DNA of 15,235 bases from Bacteroidota bacterium. GTDB taxonomy: Bacteria > Bacteroidota > Bacteroidia > J057 > JADKCL01. Where the stretch lies: the NCBI GenBank assembly GCA_016718825.1, contig JADKCL010000055.1, positions 1-15,235 on the forward strand. The letters are read 5' to 3'. Made by a program: the position numbers and the translations under genes. Below, in pieces: positions 8,373 to 15,235 of this stretch; within the stretch, counting starts at the first letter, position 1; every line of letters starts with the position of its first letter. A model generated the notes under the pieces. It did no database searches. It saw only the letters and a program-made list of their open reading frames with translations, and was not told the origin of the DNA.

Positions 8373-8638
8373 ATGAGTTCCTTCAATTCAACAGTAGATT
8401 CAGCGCAAGCGAATCCTTAATTCTTTGCACGCATGCCTTTGGTACGCTGACAGTACGCAAAGAACTTGATGTGATATACCTAGCAGCGTGTGTAATGGAA
8501 GTGCGCGAGGAATTTCATAGTGTGGCGTGTTATGTGTTGGTGGCTGAAGCGGTTGCACCCGCCCCAGCCAATGATACAGACGGAATCCATAGAAAAGAAA
8601 CCGACCAATCAGAGAATAGCACGGAGGGTAGTTTATGA
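8373..8638 (+). pseudogene. Second small element gene, fused or frameshifted, unknown function
   Basis: ATG 8373 gives MSSFNSTVDSAQANP and a stop at 8418. The adjacent frame, which is open and joined to the upstream gene as written, continues LILCTHAFGTLTVRKELDVI and YLAACVMEVREEFHSVACYV. It ends after an acidic, Pro/Ala-rich tail at TGA 8636-8638. I do not recognise it. The stop overlaps the primase start as ATGA, with a GGAGGG ribosome site at 8623-8628, so the genes are translationally coupled. Two one-base indels would restore separate genes of about 92 and 88 residues. Confidence 0.5.
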
Positions 8639-11135
8639 AAACCCCCGCGCAATTTATTCCTAAGCTTAAGCCATCGTTTTGCTCTGGGTTTGGGCAGTAT
8701 CACACCGACGAGCCGGGCAAAATAACCGCAAGCCATACGCGCAAATCACTCTTGAAGAGATTCGTCATTTAGTTGATAACCCGCAGAAAGTGGATAAATC
8801 TCTAGCACAATGGCTAATTTCTTCTACGCTACTTAGCCGATCCTCTCAGGAACAAGCAGCGAATGGTGAATTCGGGATGCTTTGTGGTGATATTGACAAA
8901 AACGCTATTGGGATTAATGGAATTGAAGGAAGTATCGAATTGTTGTTTCCCAACTGTGACTATGAAATTTACACCACAAAGTCAGCTACCCCGAGCAATC
9001 AAAAATGCCGCATTTTAATTCTACTGAAAAAGCCATTGTCTGGCTCTGATTGGGTTATCTGCCAGGAGATTTTTAACGATAAGCTTGAGTCAAATGGGAT
9101 CATTCCAGACCGCGCAAGTGAAAGACCGGCTCAGCTTTTCTACCTGCCTAACCGTGGCGAATACTACGACAGCAAAAGTAAAAGAAATGGTACATTTTTG
9201 ATCCATCGCTTGAGTGGGCTGATGAGATTAAAAGCAAGCTTGCAGAGATAGCGCGGGCAGCCGAAGAACTGGAAAGGCTCAGAAGTGCGCCAAATCGAAG
9301 CGTAGTGCGTTCAAACCGAATTCTGGCACGAGTTCTCCTGATTTAATTGGCGCCTTTAATCAAACTTTACGATTCAGGACGTTTTGTTGCAAGCAGGCTA
9401 CGATCAAATAGGAGATACTTTCCGACGCCCCGGATCTGAAAGCGGCTCATTTTCCGCCAGTGTAAAGGATGGCAAGTCCATTCACTGTCAAGTAACGATC
9501 CTTTATATACAGGTAGGGGCGGAGGTGGTGCCCATGATGCGTTCAGTACATTTACAGAAGTGTTTCATGGGGCAACCGCAGCAGCATTAAGAGATGCTGG
9601 TGACAATTGGGTCAAGATTGGTCCCGAGTCATGGAATAAGGAACAGCGAGAATATGACCAGCAAAGGGCTAAAGATGCTTTCTCACCACGGGGCGAAGAT
9701 GATACCCCGCGCTCATTCGAAGATATTCTAATCGAAGCTAAAGCTCTTAGTAATGATTCTCAACCTGATGATATCCAAAACTTGCGCTTGAAACGCGATC
9801 GCTTTCATATTTCAGCAGCGACGCGTCTTTGAAGCGATTAAAAGCCAAACTGGCACACCATTTGGATTTACTCGATAAATCTTTAAAAGATCATTCAGAA
9901 AGTTCTTCAGATGATCATCTATCTATGGCGCGTCTTGTAATTGAAAAGACCGGTATTGAAAACATAATAGCTAGCCAAGGTTCTGTTTGGCTATGGTGCG
10001 ATTCTGGTATGTGGAAGAAGCTGGAGAAGCGTGCTGTAAAACAAATAGTTCAGAACATAATAGCAAATGAGATTGATGGTGTTTCAAAGTGTAGTGTAGA
10101 CAGCATAAGTGATCTTCTTGAAACGGAGATTTATAACACCAGACCAGAAGTTCAACGTAGGTCATGACGAGTGTGTCAATTGTCAGAACGGTGAGCTATC
10201 TCTTATAGATGGTGAATGGCAGCTATTGCCTCACGAACGGAAGAATTACCGAACTACACAGATACCTGTTGTCTATGCTGTCAACGCAAACGCACCGAGG
10301 TTCATGCGGTTTCTAGATGAGGTGTTTGCCGGTGACTCCGACAAGGAAGATAAAATAAAAGCATTGCTTGAAATGATGGGCTATTCACTGATGGCGCATT
10401 GCAAGTGAGAAATTCATCATTCTTGTGGGTATTGGAGCCAATGGGAAAGCGTATTGCTCTCAGTGCTTGAGTCGCTAATTGGAAAAGAAAATATATCTGG
10501 CGTACAACCATCGACGTTTGACAGGTCCTTCCACAGAGCGCATTTACATGGAAAACTTGCAAACATAGTCACAGAGATTAAACAGGGTGAGGTAATCGAT
10601 GATGCTTCACTAAAAGGTATTGTTTCGGGGGAGCCTACTACAGTGGAGCACAAGTTCGGGCATCCTTTTGTTATGCGGCCATTCGCCACATGCTGGTTTT
10701 GGGACTACCCACATGCCACATACGCGGGATTTCTCTAACGCATTGTTTCGGCGTACTTTCATATTAAAGTTTAACAATGTTTTTGAGGCAGAATTAGGTA
10801 ACTGCGATCCACCTCTGAGAAATACGCTCGCCAGAGAATTGCCCGGTATTCTGAATATGGCGTTAAATGCTTACGCTAAAGCCATTGTTAATGGGTTTAC
10901 TCTGCCGAAAAGCTCCATTGAAGCAAGGGACGAATGGCGCATCGAAGCCGATCAGGTCGCACAGTTTATTGATGACGAATGCGTCAGGGATGACAAAAAA
11001 GAGGTTCAGGCTCAGTTGTTGTATAGGGCATATCGAGAGTGGACGCGTAACTCTGGTATTAACCTAACATTAACGATGAAGTCGTTTCGTAAACGTTTGG
11101 ATGTTCTTGGGTTTCGGTGCCAGACGCACGAGTGA
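8635..11135 (+). pseudogene. Phage/satellite-type DNA primase-helicase (P4 alpha/D5-like), broken by many frameshifts
   Basis: It would prime and unwind the element's DNA for replication. The start MKTPAQFIPKLKPSFCSGFG overlaps the upstream stop. The N-terminal region has LCGDIDKN (about 8885), KCRILILLKKPL (about 9005) and RPAQLFYLPNRGEYY (about 9125), resembling an archaeo-eukaryotic primase core; that assignment is an inference. Next come RRPGSESGSFSASV (about 9430) and DAGDNWVKIGPESWN (about 9595). The D5-like N-terminal domain follows (GSVWLWCDSGMWKKLE at about 9980). The SF3 helicase has Walker A VGIGANGKS (about 10428), a DDASLKGIVSGE block (about 10600), and an HMPHTRDFSNALFRR motif (about 10710). 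From about 10700 to TGA 11133-11135 it is open. About ten shifts cut it; rejoined it is about 830 residues. Confidence 0.9.
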
Positions 11136-11196
11136 GGCCTGTTACGTTACGGGGTTATCTTGTGCCCAGAGCCATAGTGAATTTTGGGGGATGCCA

Positions 11197-11319
11197 TGAC
11201 GCAATGACGCATATGACGCTTCTCTACATTCCACGAAACAAAAAATAAATATATTCTAAATATTCTTTTCTGGATGTAGGGGAATCTAGGAAGAAGCGTC
11301 ATAGCCGTCATAAGTGTCG
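11197..11319. repeat. Iteron-like inverted array, candidate replication origin
   Basis: TGACGC occurs at 11197, 11205 and 11214, at 8-9 base spacing. On the other side of an AT-rich core are inverted copies GCGTCA (11296), CCGTCA (11305) and a weaker GTGTCG (11314), at 9-base spacing. The inner arms TATGACGCTTCT and AGAAGCGTCATA are exact inverse copies. Inside them CTACATTCC (11224-11232) faces GGATGTAG (11272-11279). The core (about 11233-11270) is almost all A/T. Located just behind the primase-helicase, this is what a satellite or phage origin would look like. It occupies most of the 255-base gap before the next gene. Confidence 0.55.
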
Positions 11320-11390
11320 AATTAGCAAATATCCCATACTGATGGCAGATACTTTATTACCGAAGCACTTGTTAAAGCAGGAGAAAAGCA

Positions 11391-11816
11391 ATGACAGCAA
11401 AAGAAGAGCGTGGACGCTGGAAGAAAGGGGAAAGCGGCAATCCACGTGGCCGTAGCCCTGGTACGGGAAAGGTGGCGCAGTTAAGGGAGAGCATCGCTCA
11501 ACATCTACCGGAAATTATCGAACAGTTGGTCATTAAAGCCAAGGAAGGCGATTCACAAGCAGCCAGGTTACTACTAGAACGGGTTATACCGCCAGTTAAA
11601 TCAATGGAGCAATCCGTTAAGATCAGCTTGCCAGTAGATGCCGATTTGTCCACGCAAGGTCAATCAATTATTCAGGCTGTTGCTAATGGAACGCTTGCGC
11701 CAAGTCAAGGTAGCGCACTACTAACCAGCCTAGGGACATTGGCAAGGATCAAAGAAATGGATGAGCTGGAGAAACGTTTAACTGCATTGGAGCAAGCCAA
11801 TGAACATAAAAAATAG
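11391..11816 (+). CDS. DUF5681 domain protein, intact
   Basis: ATG 11391 is preceded by AGGAGA (11379-11384). The 141-residue protein opens with the DUF5681 signature (GRWKKGESGNPRGRSPGTGK), followed by a helical region (LRESIAQHLPEIIEQLVIKA) and the AARLLLERVIPPVK segment. It ends in a predicted coiled coil (MDELEKRLTALEQANEHKK). DUF5681 proteins are common in phages and integrative elements, some near terminase genes; a DNA-binding or packaging role is only an inference here. It is among the few undamaged genes in the element. The next gene starts inside its last codons (17-base overlap). Confidence 0.85.
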   Translation: MTAKEERGRWKKGESGNPRGRSPGTGKVAQLRESIAQHLPEIIEQLVIKAKEGDSQAARLLLERVIPPVKSMEQSVKISLPVDADLSTQGQSIIQAVANGTLAPSQGSALLTSLGTLARIKEMDELEKRLTALEQANEHKK

Positions 11817-11964
11817 ATTGGAGAAACTGGAGCAAATGATCAGGCCTCAACAAACGCCCTTGGTAATGATTAAATTTGAGGATGCTTGGACTCCTGAACA
11901 GCAGCAACAAATCGATGAAGCCAAAGCAAATGAACAAAAAATTATAATGGTTGAATTTGTTTGA
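11800..11964 (+). CDS. Small hypothetical protein, 54 aa, overlapping the DUF5681 gene
   Basis: ATG 11800 lies within the end of the DUF5681 gene. The reading begins MNIKNRLEKLEQMIRPQQTP and ends with an acidic, Gln-rich tail (EDAWTPEQQQQIDEA, then IIMVEFV) and TGA at 11962-11964. The N-terminus is a short amphipathic helix with leucine spacing. The overlap suggests coupled translation. I do not recognise the family. Confidence 0.6.
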   Translation: MNIKNRLEKLEQMIRPQQTPLVMIKFEDAWTPEQQQQIDEAKANEQKIIMVEFV

Positions 11965-11986
11965 TAAATTAATAGGCTGATATAAG

Positions 11987-12178
11987 ATGGCGATGCTTAA
12001 AAGACGGGTTATCGTGTTAGAAGCAAAGGTGACGAAAGAAGCAACGATTGAAGATTTATTGCACGCTATAGCTGATGAGAAAAATGGAATAAAGGTTTCT
12101 GATAAAGAATGGCAGCATATTCGAGAGTCCCGTGTTTACAAATTTATAGAAAGTGGTACCTGTAAAGATAATCTCTGA
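11987..12178 (+). CDS. Small hypothetical protein, 63 aa
   Basis: The reading MAMLKRRVIVLEAKVTKEAT, then IEDLLHAIADEKNG and WQHIRESRVYKFIES, is compact, charged and helical. The start may be ATG 11987 or 11993; the ribosome site is weak. It lies 22 bases behind the 54-aa gene in the same direction. Its opening (KRRVxxLE) resembles that gene's (KNRLEKLE), which may mean a related helical start. Function unknown; no membrane segment is seen. Confidence 0.55.
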   Translation: MAMLKRRVIVLEAKVTKEATIEDLLHAIADEKNGIKVSDKEWQHIRESRVYKFIESGTCKDNL

Positions 12179-12194
12179 TATCTGAAAGAGGATA

Positions 12195-12401
12195 ATGAAG
12201 GGACATAAAAAGTTTTATTGATTTTATGGAATTCACTATTGCTCGGTACAAATTATTCATGAAGTTACTTTTATATTCCACACAAGTCAAGCTTCTTCTT
12301 GTAGCATGGGCTCACAAATTAATCGTCCCGGATCTATTGTAGGAACAAAAGGGAGAAGAAAACAGAAGCAAGCGGTGATGGTTAACAAAGTTATAAATTA
12401 A
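12195..12401 (+). pseudogene. Possible small gene with one internal stop
   Basis: AGAGGA at 12187-12192 is placed as a ribosome site for ATG 12195, which gives MKGHKKFY and then TGA at 12219. The same frame stays open for 59 more codons to TAA 12399-12401 (FYGIHYCSVQIIHEV, then a basic end GTKGRRKQKQAVMVNKVIN). A single TGG to TGA change would explain the stop. I do not recognise it and it may be chance. Nothing else is seen between 12179 and 12479. Confidence 0.3.
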
Positions 12402-12479
12402 GCGACTGGTGTGTGAAATTTAAAAGTTATTATAAAAAAGAATCTGGATCTTCATCCGACTCAATTTATGAGGTGTGTT

Positions 12480-13076
12480 GTGAAGAAACTATTTATTACA
12501 ATTGCGTTCATGATTTCCGCAAACAGTTTGCTTTATCATTCGTTTATCATGGCGTCAAATGCTCATGCAGTGATGCCGGTGTGAACAGACAGACCTTATG
12601 AGAGTAGGATAGAAATTGTGTCTGGGGGAGGGCAAACATACATATTGGGATTGGTGGTGGGATGCCGTTAATTGCCTATCAACTTCTGGAAAGATAGTTC
12701 CTGCTTGTATTTATCCTGGGTTTGGTGAAAAACCTTTTACCCTGACTTGCTTCCTACCACAAAGACGGCAACTGAAGCGATTGGAATATTTAACGCCCCA
12801 CACTTAACAATTGTACATAATGAGATGTATTCATCTAAAACGGCTGGGATTCAAAACGGCGATGAGATGGATAAAATTGAAATCAAATCGAGTTGGTTTA
12901 ATATATATTTACAAACATATTTATTTGTATATAACGAAAAAGATAAAACACTAACGCTTGATCTGTCTTCCACATCAGGTGGTAGCATATTTGCATCTGG
13001 AACGTGGAATATGCTATCAGAGGAACATACGCTTGATGAATACTTGGACCAACGGTACAACAATATATTCAAATAA
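12480..13076 (+). pseudogene. Exported protein of unknown function, broken by frameshifts
   Basis: The start is GTG 12480, preceded by AGG at 12471-12473. The first 30 residues form a clear Sec signal peptide: KK, then LFITIAFMISANSLLYHSF, then a cleavage site after NAHA. The frame then stops at 12582-12584. Other frames continue YESRIEIVSGGGQTYILGL (about 12597), DAVNCLSTSGKIVPACIYPG with FGEKPFTLTC (about 12660-12750), and a long open end from 12747 (TEAIGIFNAPHLTIVHNEMY, TLTLDLSSTSGGSIFASGTW) to the stop at 13074-13076. Rejoined, it is about 195-200 residues with several Cys that may form disulphides after export. I know no family for it. It may be cargo of the element. Confidence 0.55.
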
Positions 13077-13194
13077 GACCGGAACTGAATTCAAATATTA
13101 TCTGGAAGAATAACATATTGCGCAAATAGGGGATAGAACAAGACCGGACAATCCACGTTAATCGATATGAAGTTTTTTGATTGACGGATTCAAA

Positions 13195-13212
13195 TTGTTC
13201 ATGCATGAACAA
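13195..13212. repeat. 18-bp perfect palindrome
   Basis: TTGTTCATGCATGAACAA is its own reverse complement. CAAA on the left and TTTG on the right extend the symmetry after a small offset. It is suited to a dimeric repressor operator or a cruciform. It has no T-run, so it is not a terminator. Confidence 0.6.
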
Positions 13213-13285
13213 ACTTTGAAAGTATGAATATTGATTAAAGTCGCTGAAAGCAAAATCACTAATGCAAGTATGAAGCTTATTGATC

Positions 13286-13362
13286 CGGCCATTAAAAAGA
13301 TTTATTAGAATCTCCGTATTCCGGCTTTCTCTGCTATCAGAAATCGAACTGTTTAATGGCCG
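13286..13362. repeat. 11-bp inverted repeat spaced by 55 bases
   Basis: CGGCCATTAAA (13286-13296) and TTTAATGGCCG (13352-13362) are exact inverse copies. No function is evident. Confidence 0.45.
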
Positions 13363-13485
13363 ACTCTATAAGTTACATTATGACGATTAATAGATAATTA
13401 AATGTATCATAAATCACTTTTCGACAATTGAAGATTAGTTTCTTACGTATCATGTCTGAGAACAAACAAATTAGGAGAGAAGGTA

Positions 13486-13611
13486 ATTAAATTAGCTTTG
13501 TTTCGCAGATTAGAATGCAGAAGAATCTTTAATGATTGGTGGCAACTGTACCAACATGCATTAGAGCCTCGTTCTGCAGGCGTTGCAGTCACATCTTACT
13601 CTAAGTTGTAA
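13486..13611 (+). pseudogene. Possible phage holin-like fragment
   Basis: AGGAGA (13473-13478) is followed at 13486 by ATT where an ATG would be expected. The frame reads IKLALFRRLECRRIFNDWWQ and then LYQHALEPRSAGVAVTSYSKL before TAA 13609-13611. The basic start and DWWQLY stretch loosely resemble the opening of small phage holin-type proteins (DWRxLWRRWSVRL), with the membrane segment missing. If correct, phage-like DNA reaches this point. It overlaps the 3' end of the convergent minus-strand gene by 16 bases. Weak evidence; chance is quite possible. Confidence 0.22.
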
Positions 13612-14243
13612 ATAATACTTTTTAATTCTGTAATAGAGGGGTGAATTATGTCATTAGGTTTCAAACTTTCAAAGTAATAAGCTGGCTTTGGATTAGTCCA
13701 GCCACCAACAATTATTTTTCCAGATATATAGATCCATTTGTTCAAAACAAAAGAAGTGTCTTCTGTTTTGAAATCAAATATAAATATGTTTGTACTGGCG
13801 GAAATTGCGCTTGAAGTAAATGTATCGACGGACTCTATTGTTGTTGAAGCATTGCCTGTAAGAGTTGAAAGAAGAGAATTTACAGTAATTGTAAGCTCTT
13901 TTCCGTTGAAGTAACCAACAGCATCTACAGATGCTGTTTTCTCGGGGAGAGAAATACTCTTTGGAGTGTCTGGTGGTGGGGGGGCGCCTGCATATCCTAG
14001 TGTAGTATCAATACATACATTTCCGTTACTATCAACCCGTGGGTGACCACCTGTTAATCTAAGTGTATAAAAATTTTCTTGACTATCAAGTACTGTGAAT
14101 CTGCTTTGTATAGCTATACTTGTTGGTGATGCGTTGGAGAGATTCTTTGTATCAGCACATTCAAATCCATTAAAAACAATTGACGTTGCTAATGAGTAAC
14201 TAGATAGCAGACAAAGAGTTGCAACTGCACATATTTTTTTCAA
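13596..14243 (-). CDS. Small exported protein of unknown function, intact
   Basis: I place the start at TTG 14243, because GGAG sits six bases ahead and the product then begins with a clean Sec signal peptide (KKICAVATLCLLSSYSLA, cleaved before TS). A TTG four codons upstream is less likely. The mature protein is about 197 residues, with two Cys (FECADTKN and NVCIDTT) that could form one disulphide in the periplasm or outside, a PPPPD stretch, and a Ser/Thr-rich middle (TLTGNASTTIESVDTFTSSA). The end is rich in beta-type sequence (WIYISGKIIVGGWTNPKPAY). No PEP-CTERM tail or membrane anchor is seen. It follows the HAF-repeat gene on the same strand, with the start overlapping that gene's stop as written. 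I do not recognise the family. Confidence 0.75.
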   Translation of the reverse strand: MKKICAVATLCLLSSYSLATSIVFNGFECADTKNLSNASPTSIAIQSRFTVLDSQENFYTLRLTGGHPRVDSNGNVCIDTTLGYAGAPPPPDTPKSISLPEKTASVDAVGYFNGKELTITVNSLLSTLTGNASTTIESVDTFTSSAISASTNIFIFDFKTEDTSFVLNKWIYISGKIIVGGWTNPKPAYYFESLKPNDIIHPSITELKSIIYNLE

Positions 14244-15235
14244 TTTAATCTCCAATCAGTTGATACCGCAGTGCCAAGGTTAAGCGCGTTTTCTTTTCTG
14301 CGATGTGCCATAAAACCCAGCAAACCTAGGCCAGCCAATAACATCAAATACGTTTGTGGTTCTGGTATTGGTGAAATATTGTCACGGTTAAGAAGATAAG
14401 AGTGTCCATTTGAGCCATACGCAATTATTTGACCAGAAGAATTGATGGCGCTAGCATAGCTTAGTGATGTTCCAATAGATGCGCTAAGAAGTAAATTAAG
14501 ATCCTGCATACTGCCATTCTCGTACAGAAAAGCAAGGTCGTTGGAGTAACCAACAACTTGTCCAGAATCATTAATGCCGAAAGCTAATGAAGTCCCATCG
14601 TTCAATGCACCAAGATCAGCCATTACTCCATTATCGTAGATGAATGCATGTTCAACTGCTTCAGAATCAATAATAACCATAGAATAACCTACTACTTGTC
14701 CGCTGTTATTTATTGAATAGGCGCCACTTGCTCCACCATGTTCCCGGATCGGTTCCTGACACCTTGCTCATACAAAAAAGCATGATTCCCATGCAGTCCC
14801 AGCGATGCTCCAACTATTTGTCCAGAGTCATTAATACTCTCTGCACTCGTATGTCCACCGTTACCATTCAATGAACCAATATCCTGCATTACGCCATTAT
14901 CAAAAAGAAATGCGTTGTAATTACTACCAACATGAGGAATGGCATTTGACCATCCTGTCACTTGTCCTATCTCATTTATATCTGTTGCTGAACTTAAAGT
15001 CCACCGCTTAATGTACCGATATCTAGCATAACTCCATTGTCTATAAAGCATGGCTAAAAGTGTTAAGTACTGCCATGATGATCATCAAAAACATAATGTC
15101 CAACTACTTGACCTGCATTGTTTATTCCATAAGCTACACTCGCGAATCCGTTCAACGCTCCTAAATCTTGCATGCTGCCATTCGAATAAAGAAAAGCTCG
15201 TGGGTTAACAGAATCAAAACTATAAGAATAACCAA
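14240..15235 (-). pseudogene. HAF-repeat protein with PEP-CTERM sorting tail (frameshifted; runs off right edge)
   Basis: At least six HAF-type repeats are readable, each built on AFLYDNGxMQDLG, then INDSGQVVGYS. Examples are AFLYSNGSMQDLGALNG (about 15190), AFLFDNGVMQDIGSLNG (about 14920), AFIYDNGVMADLGALNDG (about 14645) and AFLYENGSMQDL (about 14530). The C-terminus reads SPIPEPQTYLMLLAGLGLLG, then FMAHRRK: a PEP motif, membrane helix and basic end, the signal cut by exosortase for surface display or extracellular matrix. Stops and shifts occur near 15050 and 14740. Seventeen residues follow the basic end where PEP-CTERM proteins normally stop. One extra A in the AAAA run (TTTT on the plus strand, 14289-14292) would end the protein at RRKEKRA, near 14280. 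The N-terminus is outside the window. Confidence 0.88.

Larger units (their letters stand above)
3401..12178 (+). mobile_element. Decayed satellite-like integrative element next to tRNA-Thr (right end not located)
   Basis: The left boundary is placed at the tRNA-Thr 3' end. In order it carries a tyrosine integrase, a possible HTH protein, an AlpA/excisionase-like protein, a second small gene, a primase-helicase, an iteron-like inverted array, a DUF5681 protein and small genes, all on the plus strand. This is the gene set of a P4-like or phage-inducible-island-type element. No structural phage genes are seen. I found no second copy of the tRNA 3' end to the right, so the element may extend to about 13611 or beyond the window; the end given is that of the last confidently linked gene. 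Integrase and primase are both broken. Confidence 0.6.
13077..13595. other. AT-rich 0.5-kb stretch without an intact gene
   Basis: It holds an 18-bp perfect palindrome (13195-13212), an 11-bp inverted repeat (13286-13296 with 13352-13362), a direct repeat AAGACCGGA (13075-13083 and 13140-13148), and a possible holin-like fragment near its end. Otherwise nothing readable is seen on either strand. The right end of the element may lie here. Confidence 0.5.

Noticed and set aside
3740..11135. Alternative genetic code or programmed frameshifting to explain the many interrupted genes
   Set aside because: The breaks involve different stop codons and shifts in both directions at unrelated sequences, and intact genes nearby use normal stops. 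Neither recoding nor a slippery-site mechanism explains them all.
13075..13148. Direct repeat AAGACCGGA as a possible element boundary
   Set aside because: Nine bases in two copies 65 bases apart is weak, matches nothing at the tRNA, and has no other support.
11400..13611. A right-hand attachment site repeating the tRNA-Thr 3' end
   Set aside because: I searched by eye for the GCAACAGCACCA and TTCGATTCC type sequences and found no copy, so the right end of the element is left undefined.
1..15235. CRISPR array
   Set aside because: No regularly spaced repeats of 23-40 bases are present; the short repeats found are hexamers to nonamers at promoter or origin-like positions.

Overview
The window looks like a strip of a betaproteobacterial chromosome, most plausibly an ammonia-oxidiser-like Nitrosomonadales member. 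The evidence is the aroQ-accB-accC-prmA gene order, a HAF-repeat protein with a PEP-CTERM sorting tail, and a tyrosine integrase of a style common in that group. The genus is an inference. Almost every long gene is broken by frameshifts.

Layout. (1) Positions 1-3111, minus strand: a complete but heavily decayed housekeeping cluster, aroQ (3111-2660), accB (about 2533-2051), accC (2025-688) and prmA (632 to beyond the left edge). Each is recognisable only by joining pieces from several frames. (2) Positions 3334-3411, plus strand: a decayed tRNA-Thr(CGU), whose 3' end is the probable integration site of a mobile element. (3) Positions 3412 to at least 12178: a small integrative element of phage-satellite type. 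It holds a broken tyrosine integrase, a gene with a probable C-terminal HTH that is cut by a complete IS66-family insertion (5535-7877, 8-bp target duplication GGTGAAGA), a small AlpA/excisionase-like gene, a second small gene, a large broken primase-helicase (8635-11135), an iteron-like inverted array that may be the origin (11197-11319), and an intact DUF5681 gene with two small genes behind it. (4) Positions 12195-13611: a possible small pseudogene, a broken exported protein gene, and a 0.5-kb stretch with palindromes and a possible holin-like fragment. (5) Positions 13596-15235, minus strand: a broken HAF-repeat PEP-CTERM surface protein followed by a small exported protein.

How the parts fit. 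The integrase would move the element into tRNA-Thr, the small DNA-binding proteins would control it, and the primase-helicase acting on the iteron region would replicate it. No capsid, tail or large terminase gene is visible, so it resembles a satellite or integrative element, not a full prophage. With its integrase, primase and HTH gene all damaged, it is probably immobile now.

Two kinds of damage are mixed. The aroQ-accBC-prmA remnant and the tRNA carry substitutions and indels together, as expected of old decay. In the element and the PEP-CTERM gene, much of the damage is the loss of one base, repeatedly inside short homopolymers (GGGG, AAAA, CCC, G7). That pattern could be recent decay or base-calling error, and raw reads are needed to decide.
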